Numbered from the stretch's first letter, positions 1 to 9,683 are shown. The stretch: 64,000 nucleotides of DNA from an uncultured Erythrobacter sp. (GCA_913055155.1 CAJXJR010000001.1:124001-188000), one strand, 5' to 3'. Notes: generated by a model not told the origin, from the sequence alone. Made by a program: numbers and translations.

Positions 1-2
1 CG

Positions 3-470
3 GGCGAATGGCGCTGGTTCTGTCTTGAACACGTGCGCGAGTTCAACGCGGGCTACGACTGGTTCGAAGGCATGAACGCCGACGAGATCTACGCCGCACA
101 GGCGCCGGGCATGGGCTGGCAGACCGAAAGCCCGGCGTTCAGGCCGACAGCAGGTGTCGATGGCATGCCGCGCTGGGCCGACTTCAACGATCCGCTGGAC
201 GCCATCGGCGCGCGGGCGGGCGATATCAAGCGCGCAGCGGCACGCCGCAGTTTTTCCGAGCACAGCCGCTTCACCCCCCGCGAGCGGGAGGCGCTGACGG
301 TGATGGGGCTGGGACCAAAGGCAGACCGGCCACAACTGCGGCGTCGCTATTCCGAACTGGTGCGGCGCTATCACCCGGACCGCAACGGCGGCGACCGCAC
401 GCACGAGGCACGCCTGCAACGCGTAGTGGAAGCCTACCAGCTGCTGCGCCGGGCGGAGGCGTTCGGCTAG
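3..470 (+). CDS. J-domain protein, 5' end outside the window
   Basis: This is the C-terminal 155 residues of a DnaJ-type co-chaperone. The reading frame is open to the left edge of the window and begins with GEWRWFCLEHVREFN, which continues the coding sense upstream of any internal GTG or ATG, so the true start lies before position 1. The J-domain is at the extreme C-terminus: helix II (QLRRRYSELVRRY), the HPD tripeptide at about 372-380, and helix III. J-domains stimulate the ATPase of DnaK-type Hsp70 proteins. In many alphaproteobacteria a gene of this architecture lies close to cobS, and cobS follows here 2 kb later. The gene converges with the MpaB-like gene, and the two stop codons share one CTAG (467-470). 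Confidence 0.88.
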   Translation, partial: GEWRWFCLEHVREFNAGYDWFEGMNADEIYAAQAPGMGWQTESPAFRPTAGVDGMPRWADFNDPLDAIGARAGDIKRAAARRSFSEHSRFTPREREALTVMGLGPKADRPQLRRRYSELVRRYHPDRNGGDRTHEARLQRVVEAYQLLRRAEAFG

Positions 471-1327
471 GGCGAGCGGCCCGGTTTCTGTCGGAATGCC
501 CACCTCAGCGTTCCGCCCAGCGCATCGGTAACCAGTTTCGAGGGCGTTGCCTGCCAGCCGGGGCGTTCCAGCGCCAGCATGGTGCGGGCAAACGGCGGGA
601 TCAGGTCGACCGCGGCATTGGCAAGGAACGGCTGCACTGCGCCGGTCGCGCCATCGACGCGGCGTTTCACGATCAGGTCCGCCACTTCGCGCGCTTCGGG
701 GCTTGCGCGCAGCTCGCCGCGCATGTCGCGGAACAGGGCCAGCGCCTCGGCCTTGGTCTCGGGCACCGGGTCGGCTCCCAGTCGGCGGGCGATAAGGGCG
801 AACTGGCGGAAGTACTCATCCTGCTCGGCCATGGGCATCTGCGGGCGCACGTGGGTGAGCCATGCCTCGAGGAACATCAGCGCCTCGGTCACGTGCACCC
901 AGGCCAGGATGCACGCGTTGGTGGCGGAGTAGGGCGTGCCGTCGGGCAGGGTGCCGTTCACCCTGGCGTGGATCGCATTCACCCGCGCTATGGCCGCGTC
1001 GGCATCGTCTCGGTGCCCGTAGGTGGTGACAGCGATAAAGCGCGCGGTGCGGCGCAGGCGGCCGTGCATGTCCTGCCGGAAGTTGGAGAAATCCAGCACC
1101 CCGCGCAGCGCGTGCGGGTGGAGCATCTGCAACAGCAGCGCCGCCATGCCGCCCACCATCATGCTCACCACGTCGGCATGGACCATGCGGATCGGGGTGT
1201 CCTTGGCGAAGTACGCCTCGTCCGATGGCGGCACCGGCTGTTCGCCTTTCGCCGTGTCGTTGAACGCGGCGCGCACGCTGTCGACCAGTTTCTCCCGAGC
1301 GAATTCGATTGGATCGGGGCGCGCCAT
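467..1327 (-). CDS. Oxygenase MpaB-like family protein (DUF2236)
   Basis: A 286-residue protein of the MpaB/latex-clearing-protein superfamily, a group of mainly helical haem proteins whose bacterial members are mostly uncharacterised. Supporting features are the opening MARPDPIEFAREKL, the histidine-bearing segment LLLQMLHPHALRGVLDFSNF and the H-x3-E-like segment AWVHVTEALMFLEAWL in the middle. The start at the ATG complementary to 1325-1327 is preferred because homologous sequence begins there; an upstream extension would lack family similarity. It lies between the J-domain gene and a GST gene on the same strand. The specific substrate cannot be told from sequence. Confidence 0.8.
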   Translation of the reverse strand: MARPDPIEFAREKLVDSVRAAFNDTAKGEQPVPPSDEAYFAKDTPIRMVHADVVSMMVGGMAALLLQMLHPHALRGVLDFSNFRQDMHGRLRRTARFIAVTTYGHRDDADAAIARVNAIHARVNGTLPDGTPYSATNACILAWVHVTEALMFLEAWLTHVRPQMPMAEQDEYFRQFALIARRLGADPVPETKAEALALFRDMRGELRASPEAREVADLIVKRRVDGATGAVQPFLANAAVDLIPPFARTMLALERPGWQATPSKLVTDALGGTLRWAFRQKPGRSP

Positions 1328-1367
1328 GATGAGCAATGTGGGGCAAGCCCGGCGATATTGCGATAGG

Positions 1368-1970
1368 CTAGTCGCCCGTCTTGCCGATGCTGGCTTTGTA
1401 GCCGTCACGTTCTTGCAGGCGCGACTGGTAGGCGCGGAAGGAGGAGCGGTCGGTCAAGGTGCCGAAGTTCAGGCCCCAGTCGACCTGGCTGCCGACGATC
1501 ACATCCGCCATCGTAAACCGATCGCCACAGGTAAAAGCGTGTTCCTGGAACCACTTGTCCAGCGTATCGACCACGCGTTCGTAACTGCCGAAGCCCGCGG
1601 TCATCTGCTGGCGCGCATCTTTCGGCTCCCACCCCAGCGCCTTGTTGGTCACCGCCGCCTCGACAGGCCCGGCGGCGAAGAACAGCCAGCGGAAATAGTC
1701 TGCCTTTTCCTCTGGCCGGGGGAGAAGGTCCGGTGCTTCCATCTCGGCCAGGTAGTGGCAGATGGCGGGCGCCTCGGTAATGACCCGGTCGCCGAAATCG
1801 GCGTGGTGGATCACCGTGGGGATCTTGCCCATCGGGTTGGCTTCCAGCAGCGCGGCGGGCTTGTCGTCCCAGTCCACCTGCACGAGTTCGGGCTCCGCGC
1901 CTGCTTCGGCAAAGCCCCATTGCGCGATCAGCGCTCGGCTCATCGGATTGAAGAACAGGGTGTAGGCCAT
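1368..1970 (-). CDS. Glutathione S-transferase family protein
   Basis: A 200-residue cytosolic GST. The N-terminal thioredoxin-like half has the candidate catalytic serine in FNPMSRA, the cis-proline segment GKIPTVI and the glutathione-binding ITEAPAICHYLAE. The all-helical C-terminal half contains the N-capping region FTMADVIVG. Members conjugate or reduce electrophiles with glutathione; the substrate is unknown. The ATG overlaps the TGA of the upstream DUF1428 gene by one base (TGATG, 1968-1972), so the two are very probably cotranscribed and translationally coupled. Confidence 0.88.
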   Translation of the reverse strand: MAYTLFFNPMSRALIAQWGFAEAGAEPELVQVDWDDKPAALLEANPMGKIPTVIHHADFGDRVITEAPAICHYLAEMEAPDLLPRPEEKADYFRWLFFAAGPVEAAVTNKALGWEPKDARQQMTAGFGSYERVVDTLDKWFQEHAFTCGDRFTMADVIVGSQVDWGLNFGTLTDRSSFRAYQSRLQERDGYKASIGKTGD

Positions 1971-2329
1971 CAGTCCCGCCCGATGGTGAAGATGGGCGCA
2001 AATCCGCCGTAGATCATGCGCTTGCCGTCGAACGGCATTTCCCCGAAATCCTCGCTCCAGAACGGATCGTCCTCGATCTTCGCCTTGGCGGCATCGCAGG
2101 TCGCCTTGTCGGGCCAGGCCATCCAGCTGAAGACGATTTTCTCGCCGTCCTTCGCCTTCACCGCCTTGCGAAAATCGGTCTGCTCCCCGTCGGCCACGTC
2201 GTCTTCCCACGTTTCGACGATCTCGGTGGCGCCGTATTCGGCGAACTTCGCGCCGGTCTTCCTCGCCAGCTCAAGATAAGCCTGCTGCTTGCCTTCCGGC
2301 ACCGCAATCACGAATCCCTGTACGTACAT
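1970..2329 (-). CDS. DUF1428 family protein
   Basis: A 119-residue protein of the DUF1428 (YbaA-like, dimeric ferredoxin-like fold) family, recognised from the opening MYVQGFVIAVPEGK, the segment ETWEDDVADGE and the C-terminal PFDGKRMIYGGFAPI. These motifs are typical of the family, whose biochemical role is unknown. The start at 2329 is chosen because family members begin with this MY-Q-F strand. It heads a two-gene unit with the downstream GST and is divergent from cobS. Confidence 0.87.
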   Translation of the reverse strand: MYVQGFVIAVPEGKQQAYLELARKTGAKFAEYGATEIVETWEDDVADGEQTDFRKAVKAKDGEKIVFSWMAWPDKATCDAAKAKIEDDPFWSEDFGEMPFDGKRMIYGGFAPIFTIGRD

Positions 2330-2480
2330 CGGTGCGTCTCCTTCCCCTTGAAAACAGGCTCTGCCTGTCGTCACGGCCAGTCAAGCATGCGGGGCACTCG
2401 GCCTTTCGTCCATATCGCCTTGCACATCTGTGTTGCAGCAGGGGGGACAGCCGTCTAGGCACGCCCGCGAGATGAACGAC

Positions 2481-3452
2481 ATGACCAATTCCGAACACGG
2501 CGGCACGATCATGGCCGCACCCGACACCGAAGTGGACGTCCGCGAGACCTTCGGCATCGACGTGGACATGAAAGTCCCCGCCTTCAGCGAGGCGGACGAG
2601 CGCGTGCCCGACGTGGACGATACCTACGTCTTCGACCCCGACACCACGCTGGCGATCCTGGCGGGCTTTGCCCACAACCGCCGCGTGATGATCCAGGGCT
2701 ATCACGGCACCGGTAAATCGACTCACATCGAACAGGTCGCCGCGCGCCTGAAATGGCCGACCGTGCGCATCAACCTGGACGCGCACATCAGCCGTATCGA
2801 CCTGGTCGGGCGCGATGCGATCGTGCTGCGCGACGGCCTGCAGGTGACCGAATTCCGTGAAGGCCTGCTGCCCTGGGCGCTGCAGCACCCGGTGGCGCTG
2901 GTGTTCGACGAATACGACGCGGGCCGCCCTGACGTGATGTTCGTGATCCAGCGCGTGCTGGAACAGACCGGCAAGCTGACGCTGCTGGACCAGAACCGCG
3001 TCATCCGGCCCGATCCCAACTTCCGCCTGTTCGCCACCTCGAATACGGTCGGGCTGGGCGATACCAGCGGAATGTACCACGGCACGCAGGCGATCAACCA
3101 GGCGCAGATGGACCGCTGGAACATCGTTGTCGGACTCAACTACCTGCCGGCAGAGACCGAGCGCGAGATCGTGGGCGCCAAGACCAGCCTCGACAAGAAG
3201 GTGGTGGCCGACATGATCCGCGTGGCAGACCTGACGCGGCAGGGCTTCATGGCGGGCGATATCTCCACCGTGATGAGCCCGCGCACGGTCATCACCTGGG
3301 CGCAGAATACAGAGATCTTCGGCAACGTCGGCTATGCCTTCCGCCTGAGCTTCCTCAACCGCTGCGACGAGGCGGAACGCATGCTGGTGGCCGAATACTA
3401 CCAGCGCGTGTTCGGTGAAGATCTGCCCGAAAGCGTGGCCCACAAGGCCTAG
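2481..3452 (+). CDS. cobS: AAA+ ATPase, cobaltochelatase CobS-like subunit
   Basis: A 323-residue MoxR/CobS-class AAA+ ATPase. Walker A is GYHGTGKS at about residues 73-80, Walker B ALVFDEYD at about 139-146, followed by sensor segment [14 protein letters not shown]. The N-terminal [18 protein letters not shown] block is characteristic of CobS. In aerobic cobalamin synthesis CobS works with CobT and CobN to insert cobalt, but sphingomonads often keep CobS/CobT-like proteins whose role is unproven. The ATG at 2481 is preferred over the in-frame ATG at 2472 because GAG lies at a sensible distance from 2481 but abuts 2472. No cobT follows; the next gene is a peptidase. Confidence 0.88.
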   Translation: MTNSEHGGTIMAAPDTEVDVRETFGIDVDMKVPAFSEADERVPDVDDTYVFDPDTTLAILAGFAHNRRVMIQGYHGTGKSTHIEQVAARLKWPTVRINLDAHISRIDLVGRDAIVLRDGLQVTEFREGLLPWALQHPVALVFDEYDAGRPDVMFVIQRVLEQTGKLTLLDQNRVIRPDPNFRLFATSNTVGLGDTSGMYHGTQAINQAQMDRWNIVVGLNYLPAETEREIVGAKTSLDKKVVADMIRVADLTRQGFMAGDISTVMSPRTVITWAQNTEIFGNVGYAFRLSFLNRCDEAERMLVAEYYQRVFGEDLPESVAHKA

Positions 3453-3558
3453 GACTACTCCGTTCAGGGGACGTGAGTCGCCGTTTCGTCGAATGAACGC
3501 TTGCCAGCCGCGCCGGTGCGGTTAGCAAGTTGCTTTCACCTGAAACGGGGACTGACAC

Positions 3559-5181
3559 TTGTTCAATCGACTTTCCGCTGGCGTGCTGGGTTTTGCCGCC
3601 ACGATCGCCCTTGCGATTCCTGCCTTTGCCAATGCCGTCGACCGCGCCGCGCTGGAGCGTGACCTTGCGATCCTGGCAGCAGACAACATGGAAGGCCGTG
3701 AGGCCGGCACGCGCGGACACGAGCGCGCGGCGGGATACGTCGCTGGCCGTTTCGCCGCGCTGGGGCTGGAGCCTGCGGGCGATGACGGCACCTATTTCCA
3801 GAGCGTGCCGATGCGCCGCTACGAGCGCGCCGAGGATGGCAATACGCTGGCCATCGAAGGCATGGGCGAGCTGACGCTGTTCGAGGACTATACCGTTTCG
3901 GGAACGGCGCAGCAGGAAAGCGGCAGCCTCACCGCGCCGTTGGTGTTCATCGGCTATGGTCTCGACATTCCGGGGCGCGACGACTTTGCGGGCGTGGACC
4001 TGGAAGGCGCCGTCGCCCTGCGGGTCTATGGCGGGCCGGAAGGGCTGAACACCGAGGAATCGGCACACTTCCGTTCCACCCTGAACCAGCGCCTGTCCGA
4101 TCGCGGGGCCGTGGGCGTGTTGCTGTTGACCACGCCGAAGCTGGAGCAAATTTACAGCTGGGAACGGCTGGTTGAAGTCTCCAGCCATGGCAGTTCGATG
4201 ACCTGGGTGGGCCCCGATGGCCGCGCCCATTCCAGCGGTCCCAATATCCTTGCCTCGGGTTCGCTGTCGCCGGACCTGTCGCGCGAACTGCTGCAAGGAC
4301 TGGACTTCGATTACGACGACCTTGTCGCCGCCGAAGCCACGCCCGAAGCGCTGCTGCCCAGCTTTGCCCTGGGGCGCGAGGTGACCATCGATTTCGCCAG
4401 CCATTTCGAGGACATCGAAACGCCCAACGTGATTGGCCTGCTGCCCGGCAGCGATCCGGCGGTGGCAGACGAATACGTCGTGCTGACCGCCCACCTCGAC
4501 CACGTGGGTATCCAGCCGACCGAGGAAGAGGGCGACGACGAGATCTATAACGGCGCGCTCGACAATGCCGTGGGCGTTGCCAGCATGATCGAGGTGGCGC
4601 GCATGTTGCAGGGTGATGCCCAGCGCCGCCCGGTGCTGGTGATCGCGCTGACGGCGGAGGAGAAGGGGCTGCTCGGCTCCAGCTACAATGCCGCCAATCC
4701 CACCGTCCCGGCCGGGCAGGTGGTTGCCAACGTCAACCTCGACATGCCGGTGATCACCTATGATTTCGCCGACGTGGTGGCCTTTGGCGCGGAACGGTCC
4801 AACCTCCATCCGCAGGTGGTGGCCGCGACCGAGGAATTCGGCCTGACGCTGAGCCCCGACCCGCAACCCGAACAGGGCTTCTTCACTCGGTCCGACCAGT
4901 ATTCCTACGTGCGTGCCGGTGTTCCGGCGGTCTACCTCGACCTTGGCTTTGCCAACGGCGGGGAGGAAGCGCAGGGGCTGGTGTTCGACAACCACTATCA
5001 CGAGCCTTCTGACGAGATCGACCTTATCGATTTCGATGCGCTGGAACGCTTCACCGCAGTCAACCACGCCATCGCCCGCAACGTGGCGAACATGGATGAA
5101 ACGCCTGCGTGGGTGCCGGGCGACTTCTTCGGCACGACCTTTGGCGGGCGGATCGTCGGCGCGGACTCCGCCGCCGATTGA
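3559..5181 (+). CDS. Secreted M28-family zinc aminopeptidase
   Basis: A 540-residue exported metallopeptidase. Residues 1-26 form a Sec signal peptide ending in AFANA. The M28 catalytic domain carries the two-zinc ligands in order: TAHLDHVG near 310, NGALDNAVG near 330, the catalytic glutamates in LTAEEKGLLG near 364, NLDMPV near 392 and the final histidine in HYHEPSDE near 479. A protease-associated-like domain probably occupies 100-250. M28 enzymes remove N-terminal amino acids in the periplasm or outside the cell. The start is TTG, with GGGGA upstream; any later start would cut the signal peptide. Confidence 0.9.
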   Translation: MFNRLSAGVLGFAATIALAIPAFANAVDRAALERDLAILAADNMEGREAGTRGHERAAGYVAGRFAALGLEPAGDDGTYFQSVPMRRYERAEDGNTLAIEGMGELTLFEDYTVSGTAQQESGSLTAPLVFIGYGLDIPGRDDFAGVDLEGAVALRVYGGPEGLNTEESAHFRSTLNQRLSDRGAVGVLLLTTPKLEQIYSWERLVEVSSHGSSMTWVGPDGRAHSSGPNILASGSLSPDLSRELLQGLDFDYDDLVAAEATPEALLPSFALGREVTIDFASHFEDIETPNVIGLLPGSDPAVADEYVVLTAHLDHVGIQPTEEEGDDEIYNGALDNAVGVASMIEVARMLQGDAQRRPVLVIALTAEEKGLLGSSYNAANPTVPAGQVVANVNLDMPVITYDFADVVAFGAERSNLHPQVVAATEEFGLTLSPDPQPEQGFFTRSDQYSYVRAGVPAVYLDLGFANGGEEAQGLVFDNHYHEPSDEIDLIDFDALERFTAVNHAIARNVANMDETPAWVPGDFFGTTFGGRIVGADSAAD

Positions 5182-5246
5182 GAACGCTTCATCGCAGGCT
5201 CATCTGGCCTCTCGTATTACGTGTGTTGTTCTGTTAACACACCAAT

Positions 5247-7409
5247 GTGAATCGCATGTGGCGCAATCCCTTCCGGCGGCATGAGCCCGAACCGACTCGG
5301 TGGACCGAGCGGGACCTTGCGCTCGAATCCGCACCGTGGACGCCGCTGTCCGACCTGGATGACGAAGACTTCGGCCCGCGGGCCGCTCCGCCGCGCCAGT
5401 ACGACCGAGAGCGATATCGCAGCGGCTGGCGGCGCTTCCTTCCCGAACGGGCGCGCGGACGGGGCAAGCTGTGGTGGGCCAGCCGCATCCTTGCCGCGCT
5501 GATCGGCCTGTTCATCGTGCTTGTCGCCTGGCTGGCGATCACCGCGCCGCTTTCGAAAAGTCTGGAGCCCATCGCGCCGCCGCAGATCACCTTGCTGGCG
5601 GCAGACGGCACGCCGATTGCGCGCAACGGCGCGGTGGTGGACGAGCCGGTGCAGATTGCCGAGTTGCCCGACCATGTGGTGCAGCCGTTCCTCGCGATCG
5701 AGGACCGGCGATTCTACAGCCACTGGGGCGTCGACCCGCGCGGTGTGGCGCGCGCGCTGTTCACCGGCGTGGGTGGTGGCTCCACGATCACCCAGCAACT
5801 GGCCAAGTTCACCTTCCTGACCCCCGAACAGACGCTGACGCGCAAGGCGCGCGAGGCGCTGATCGCCTTCTGGCTGGAAGCCTGGCTGACCAAGGACGAG
5901 ATCCTCGAACGCTACCTGTCCAACGCCTATTTCGGTGACAACATGTATGGCCTGCGCGCTGCGTCGCTGCACTACTTCTACCGCCAGCCGGAGAACCTGC
6001 GGCCCGAACAGGCCGCCATGCTGGCCGGCCTGTTGCAGGCGCCCAGTCGCCTTGCCCCCACGCGCAACCCTGACCTTGCCGCGCAGCGTTATGCCCTGGT
6101 GAAGGGCGCGATGGTGGCCGCCGGCTACATCACGCAGGAACAGGCGGACGCCATGGCCGTGCCCGAAACCGACGTGCGCACCCGCAACGACCTGCCCACG
6201 GGCACCTATTTCGCCGACTGGGCGCTGCCTGCCGCGCGCGAGATGAGCGAGGTGAGCTATTCGCGCCAGACGCTGACCACCACGCTCGACAGCCAGTTGC
6301 AGGCAGCGGCCAACCGCGTAATCCAGCGCGCGCCGCTGGGCGGGGCGCAGGTGGCACTGGTGGCCATGCGGCCCAACGGCGAAGTCGTCGCCATGGTGGG
6401 CGGCAAGAATTACGCCGAGAGCCCGTTCAACCGGGTGACGCAGGCGCGCCGCCAGCCCGGTTCCACCTTCAAGCTGTTCGTCTACCTTGCCGCGCTGCGC
6501 AACGGCTGGAGCCCGGACGACACCATCTCCAACGCCGAGTTCACCGAAGGATCCTACCGCCCCAGCAATGCCAATGGCCGCTATTCGGACGAGATTACCC
6601 TGCGCGAGGCCTTTGCCCAGAGCAGCAACGTGGCGGCCGTGCGGCTGTTCAATGCCGTGGGCAGCGAAGCCGTGATCGAGACCGCGCGCGAGCTGGGCGT
6701 TACCTCGCCCCTGCCTGAGGGCGATCCCAGCATGGCGCTGGGCACCTCCACCATGACACTGCTGGAACTCACTGCCGCCTATGCCGGGGTGGCCGCCAAC
6801 AGCTTCCCGGTGGAACCGCATGCCTTTGCCGAGGAGGAGGAAGGCTGGATCGACTGGCTGTTCAACGGTCATGGCAGCCTGAACGGCAGCGACCACAAGG
6901 AGATCGAGGCCATGCTGCGCGGTGCGATCAATTCGGGCACGGGCCGTGCGGCCACGCTCTCCATCGCCAATTACGGCAAGACCGGCACCACGCAGAACAA
7001 CCGCGACGCGCTGTTCGTGGGTTATGCCGGCGAGGGCGACAGCGAACTGGTGGTGGGCGTGTGGATCGGCAATGACGACAACTCGCCACTGGATGGCGTG
7101 TCCGGCGGCGGGCTGCCTGCGCGCATCTGGCGCGACTTCATGCGCGCAGCGCTGGGTTCCTCGGTCGCGCCGCCGCGCCCCACGCCGTCACCCGATCCCA
7201 GCGGCCCGGTGCAGCCGCAGGACGTGCCCGACCTGCAGGATATCCCGCTGGGGGACGGCCGCCGCCTGATCATCAACGACGACGAGGCGGTGCTTTCCAC
7301 CGACTTCGAAGGCATTCCTTTGGAACTTCGCGTGCGCGACGGCGAGCTGACGCTGGATATCGACGAGGAAGCCGCCCAGCGCCTGCTGGAAGAGGAATTG
7401 CAGAACTAG
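5247..7409 (+). CDS. Class A penicillin-binding protein (transglycosylase/transpeptidase)
   Basis: A 720-residue bifunctional peptidoglycan synthase. An arginine-rich cytoplasmic tail precedes one membrane helix near 78-100. The GT51 domain has the catalytic glutamate in AIEDRRFYSHWG (about 150) and the GGSTITQQLAK motif. The transpeptidase domain has the SxxK box PGSTFKLF near 405, SSN (AQSSNVAAV) near 458 and KTGTT near 577. A proline-rich stretch and acidic tail finish the protein. It polymerises and cross-links glycan strands at the outer face of the inner membrane. The start may be GTG 5247 or ATG 5256; neither has a clear Shine-Dalgarno. Class A is certain, but the PBP1a or PBP1c assignment is not. 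Confidence 0.93.
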   Translation: MNRMWRNPFRRHEPEPTRWTERDLALESAPWTPLSDLDDEDFGPRAAPPRQYDRERYRSGWRRFLPERARGRGKLWWASRILAALIGLFIVLVAWLAITAPLSKSLEPIAPPQITLLAADGTPIARNGAVVDEPVQIAELPDHVVQPFLAIEDRRFYSHWGVDPRGVARALFTGVGGGSTITQQLAKFTFLTPEQTLTRKAREALIAFWLEAWLTKDEILERYLSNAYFGDNMYGLRAASLHYFYRQPENLRPEQAAMLAGLLQAPSRLAPTRNPDLAAQRYALVKGAMVAAGYITQEQADAMAVPETDVRTRNDLPTGTYFADWALPAAREMSEVSYSRQTLTTTLDSQLQAAANRVIQRAPLGGAQVALVAMRPNGEVVAMVGGKNYAESPFNRVTQARRQPGSTFKLFVYLAALRNGWSPDDTISNAEFTEGSYRPSNANGRYSDEITLREAFAQSSNVAAVRLFNAVGSEAVIETARELGVTSPLPEGDPSMALGTSTMTLLELTAAYAGVAANSFPVEPHAFAEEEEGWIDWLFNGHGSLNGSDHKEIEAMLRGAINSGTGRAATLSIANYGKTGTTQNNRDALFVGYAGEGDSELVVGVWIGNDDNSPLDGVSGGGLPARIWRDFMRAALGSSVAPPRPTPSPDPSGPVQPQDVPDLQDIPLGDGRRLIINDDEAVLSTDFEGIPLELRVRDGELTLDIDEEAAQRLLEEELQN

Positions 7410-7792
7410 GGCCGGTCGCCGTCGCCTAGCTTCTCGCGCGGAAGCAGCTCGAGGAAGATGACCATCGCGATCCATGTCGCCAGCGTCGGCTGGAGCTTGG
7501 GCAGTTGCGGCACGCCTGCCTGTCCCAGCAACCACGGCAGGGTGGCGACGATGACCACTACCATCACGCCGTAAAACAGCTTGTAGTCGCTGGAGCCGAG
7601 ATAGAGGATCGTCACCACGGCGGCAGACGACAGCAGCAGTAGGTACACGAAATCCTGCGTCGAGAGGTTCTCCGCACCTGCCAGCACGAAGCCCAGCACC
7701 GCCCCGAACACCACGTTCAGCCCGGTGAGGTTGGCCCTGTACTCGCTTGCCGTCATCCGTGATGTGGTCGGCACGGCGTACCATTTTGCCAT
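7406..7792 (-). CDS. Small integral membrane protein, unknown function
   Basis: A 128-residue protein with three to four hydrophobic helices (LNVVFGAVLGFVLAG, FVYLLLLSSAAVVTILYLG, FYGVMVVVIVATLPWLLG and ATWIAMVIFLELL). No enzymatic motif is visible and I do not recognise the family. The ATG at 7792 is chosen because GGGGA lies upstream. It is the last gene of a minus-strand run after the MDR dehydrogenase (29-base gap) and converges on the penicillin-binding protein gene with a four-base overlap. Confidence 0.72.
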   Translation of the reverse strand: MAKWYAVPTTSRMTASEYRANLTGLNVVFGAVLGFVLAGAENLSTQDFVYLLLLSSAAVVTILYLGSSDYKLFYGVMVVVIVATLPWLLGQAGVPQLPKLQPTLATWIAMVIFLELLPREKLGDGDRP

Positions 7793-7821
7793 CGTCAAAT
7801 CCCCGTTGCCAAAAGCGGATT

Positions 7822-8928
7822 TTACGGTGTTACCAGATATTTCTCGCCTGTCGCCATCTGCGCGTAGTCCATCATCGCCTCCTTCGTCAGCATCCCTTCA
7901 AGGTCGACCTTGGTCTTGTAGGAGCTGGCTAAGGTGGTCGTCAGGCCATCGTGGATGCGCTGGCGCAGGCCCACCAGGGTGGCCATGTCGCAGCTCGCCA
8001 GGAACGGCATCAGCAGCCAGCCGGAAACGGTCCAGGCAAAGCCGTAGGTCGGCGTCAGGATCGTGGGGGCCAGTTCCAGCCTCCCGTAGATGTACATCTT
8101 CTTGGGCTGGTCGGAGCCATAGCGGCTGTATTCGGTCATCTTGCTCGCCGCCACGCGCTCCATGGCGCGCAGGCAGGTGTCGGTTGTCGCCCCGCCGCCG
8201 ATGGGATCGAAGCCGAGGTAGGCGCCGGTCTCGCCAATGGCGGCTGCCAGCCGTTGTTCGAAATCTCTGTCGGAACTGTTGACCACGTGGGTGGCGCCCT
8301 GACCCTCCAGCAGGTCGACCTGCGCCTGCTTGCGCACGATATTGACCAGCCCCATGCCGTCTTCCTGGCAGATGCGGTTCAGCATCTGGCCAAGGTTGGA
8401 TGCGGCAGCCGCGTGGATGATTGCCTCGTGCCCTTCGCGTTTTGCCGTTTCCACAAAACCCAGTGCTGTCATGGGGTTGACGAAGGAACTTGCCCCCTGT
8501 TCGCAGGTGTGATCGCCCAGCGGCAGGCACATCATCGCGTCGGCGAGGGCATATTCGCTGAAGGCATTGCCAGGCACGCATGCGACCCGCTGGCCCAGCA
8601 GCGCCTGCGCCATTTCGCCTTCGCCTGCCGCGATCACTTCGCCTGCACCTTCGTTGCCCACCGTCTGCGGCTTGCCGTGGCGCGCAGCCTGTCCGGCGGC
8701 GACTTGCGGCGTGACCTGCATGATTACCTTGCCGGGCTCGTAGATGGCATTGGCAAGGTCGGCGCCGGTGGTCATCAGGAACAGGTCTGAGGGGTTGATG
8801 GGCGCGGCCTCCATTTTCACCAGTACCTGGTTGCCGGTCGGCTCGGCAAAAGTCTTTTCCTCCAGCTCCAGCACCATGGTGCCATCGGCGGAAAGGGTGG
8901 AAACGAGCTGGCGTCCGCTGGTGGTCAT
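7822..8928 (-). CDS. Zinc-binding dehydrogenase/quinone oxidoreductase-like MDR protein
   Basis: A 368-residue medium-chain dehydrogenase/reductase. The N-terminal GroES-like half includes APINPSDLFLM and NEGAGEV; the C-terminal Rossmann half includes HAAAASNLGQML and the QGATHVVNSSD segment. Cysteine ligands for a structural zinc are not evident, so it resembles the zinc-free quinone-reductase and enoyl-reductase branch. It would reduce an activated C=C or C=O bond with NADPH; the substrate is unknown. It lies five bases after truA on the same strand and may be transcribed from the fmt promoter. Confidence 0.85.
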   Translation of the reverse strand: MTTSGRQLVSTLSADGTMVLELEEKTFAEPTGNQVLVKMEAAPINPSDLFLMTTGADLANAIYEPGKVIMQVTPQVAAGQAARHGKPQTVGNEGAGEVIAAGEGEMAQALLGQRVACVPGNAFSEYALADAMMCLPLGDHTCEQGASSFVNPMTALGFVETAKREGHEAIIHAAAASNLGQMLNRICQEDGMGLVNIVRKQAQVDLLEGQGATHVVNSSDRDFEQRLAAAIGETGAYLGFDPIGGGATTDTCLRAMERVAASKMTEYSRYGSDQPKKMYIYGRLELAPTILTPTYGFAWTVSGWLLMPFLASCDMATLVGLRQRIHDGLTTTLASSYKTKVDLEGMLTKEAMMDYAQMATGEKYLVTP

Positions 8929-8933
8929 GGTGA

Positions 8934-9683
8934 TTATTTCTCTTCCGGATATGTGGCTTTCACGAAATACAGGCCCTCTGGCGGGGCATTCAGGCCCAGC
9001 GCAGAGCGGTCTTTCGCTTCCAACGCTTCAGCCAGCTGATCTATCCCCCAGGTGCCCTGGCCCACCAGCGCGAGGCAGCCGACCATGCTCCGCACCTGGT
9101 GATGCAGGAAGCTGCGCGCGGCGGCGCGGATGATGACACCGTCGCCTTCGCGGGTGACGTCAAGCCGGTCGAGCGTCTTGACCGGGCTGGCAGCCTGGCA
9201 GTGCGCGCTGCGGAAGGTGGTGAAGTCGTGCTGGCCCACCAGCGCCTGCGCGGCTGCGTGCATGGCCCCTGCATCCAGCGGACGGGCGACATGCCATGCG
9301 CGGCCCCTTTCCAGCGTCAGCGGCGCGCGGCGGTTGCGGATGCGGTATTCGTAAGACCGGCCAATGCAGGAAAAGCGCGCGTGCCAATCGTCGGGCTTCA
9401 CCTCGCAGCCGATCACCGCGACCGGATCGGGCCGCAACTTGGCATTGAGGGCTTCCATAAGCCGGAACGGTTCGAACGGCTTTTCGATATCCAGATGGCT
9501 GCGCATGGCCAGCGCATGCACCCCGCTGTCGGTGCGCCCGGCGCTATGCAGCGTAACCGTCTCGCCGGTCACGGCATGGGCGGCATCCTCGATGGACTGC
9601 TGCACGCTGGGGCCGTTGTCCTGCCGTTGCAGGCCGAAGAACGGGCCGCCGTCGAATTCGATGGTGAGGGCAAAGCGGGTCAT
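8934..9683 (-). CDS. truA: tRNA pseudouridine(38-40) synthase TruA
   Basis: A 249-residue TruA, which isomerises U38, U39 and U40 in tRNA anticodon arms. The catalytic aspartate is in the signature [10 protein letters not shown] near residue 52, preceded by the family opening [14 protein letters not shown]. The later [11 protein letters not shown] and the C-terminal [11 protein letters not shown] are also typical. Its ATG overlaps the fmt stop by four bases (ATGA), showing translational coupling with methionyl-tRNA formyltransferase, an arrangement common in alphaproteobacteria. Confidence 0.96.
   Translation of the reverse strand: MTRFALTIEFDGGPFFGLQRQDNGPSVQQSIEDAAHAVTGETVTLHSAGRTDSGVHALAMRSHLDIEKPFEPFRLMEALNAKLRPDPVAVIGCEVKPDDWHARFSCIGRSYEYRIRNRRAPLTLERGRAWHVARPLDAGAMHAAAQALVGQHDFTTFRSAHCQAASPVKTLDRLDVTREGDGVIIRAAARSFLHHQVRSMVGCLALVGQGTWGIDQLAEALEAKDRSALGLNAPPEGLYFVKATYPEEK

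Noticed and set aside
1327-1408. Upstream extension of the MpaB-like protein to 1408
   Set aside because: The added residues (MTATKPASARRATSLSQYRR...) show no signal peptide or family similarity; the ATG at 1327 gives the expected start.
5217-6896. A 559-codon minus-strand frame opposite the penicillin-binding protein gene
   Set aside because: The opposite strand encodes all transglycosylase and transpeptidase motifs; this frame has none.
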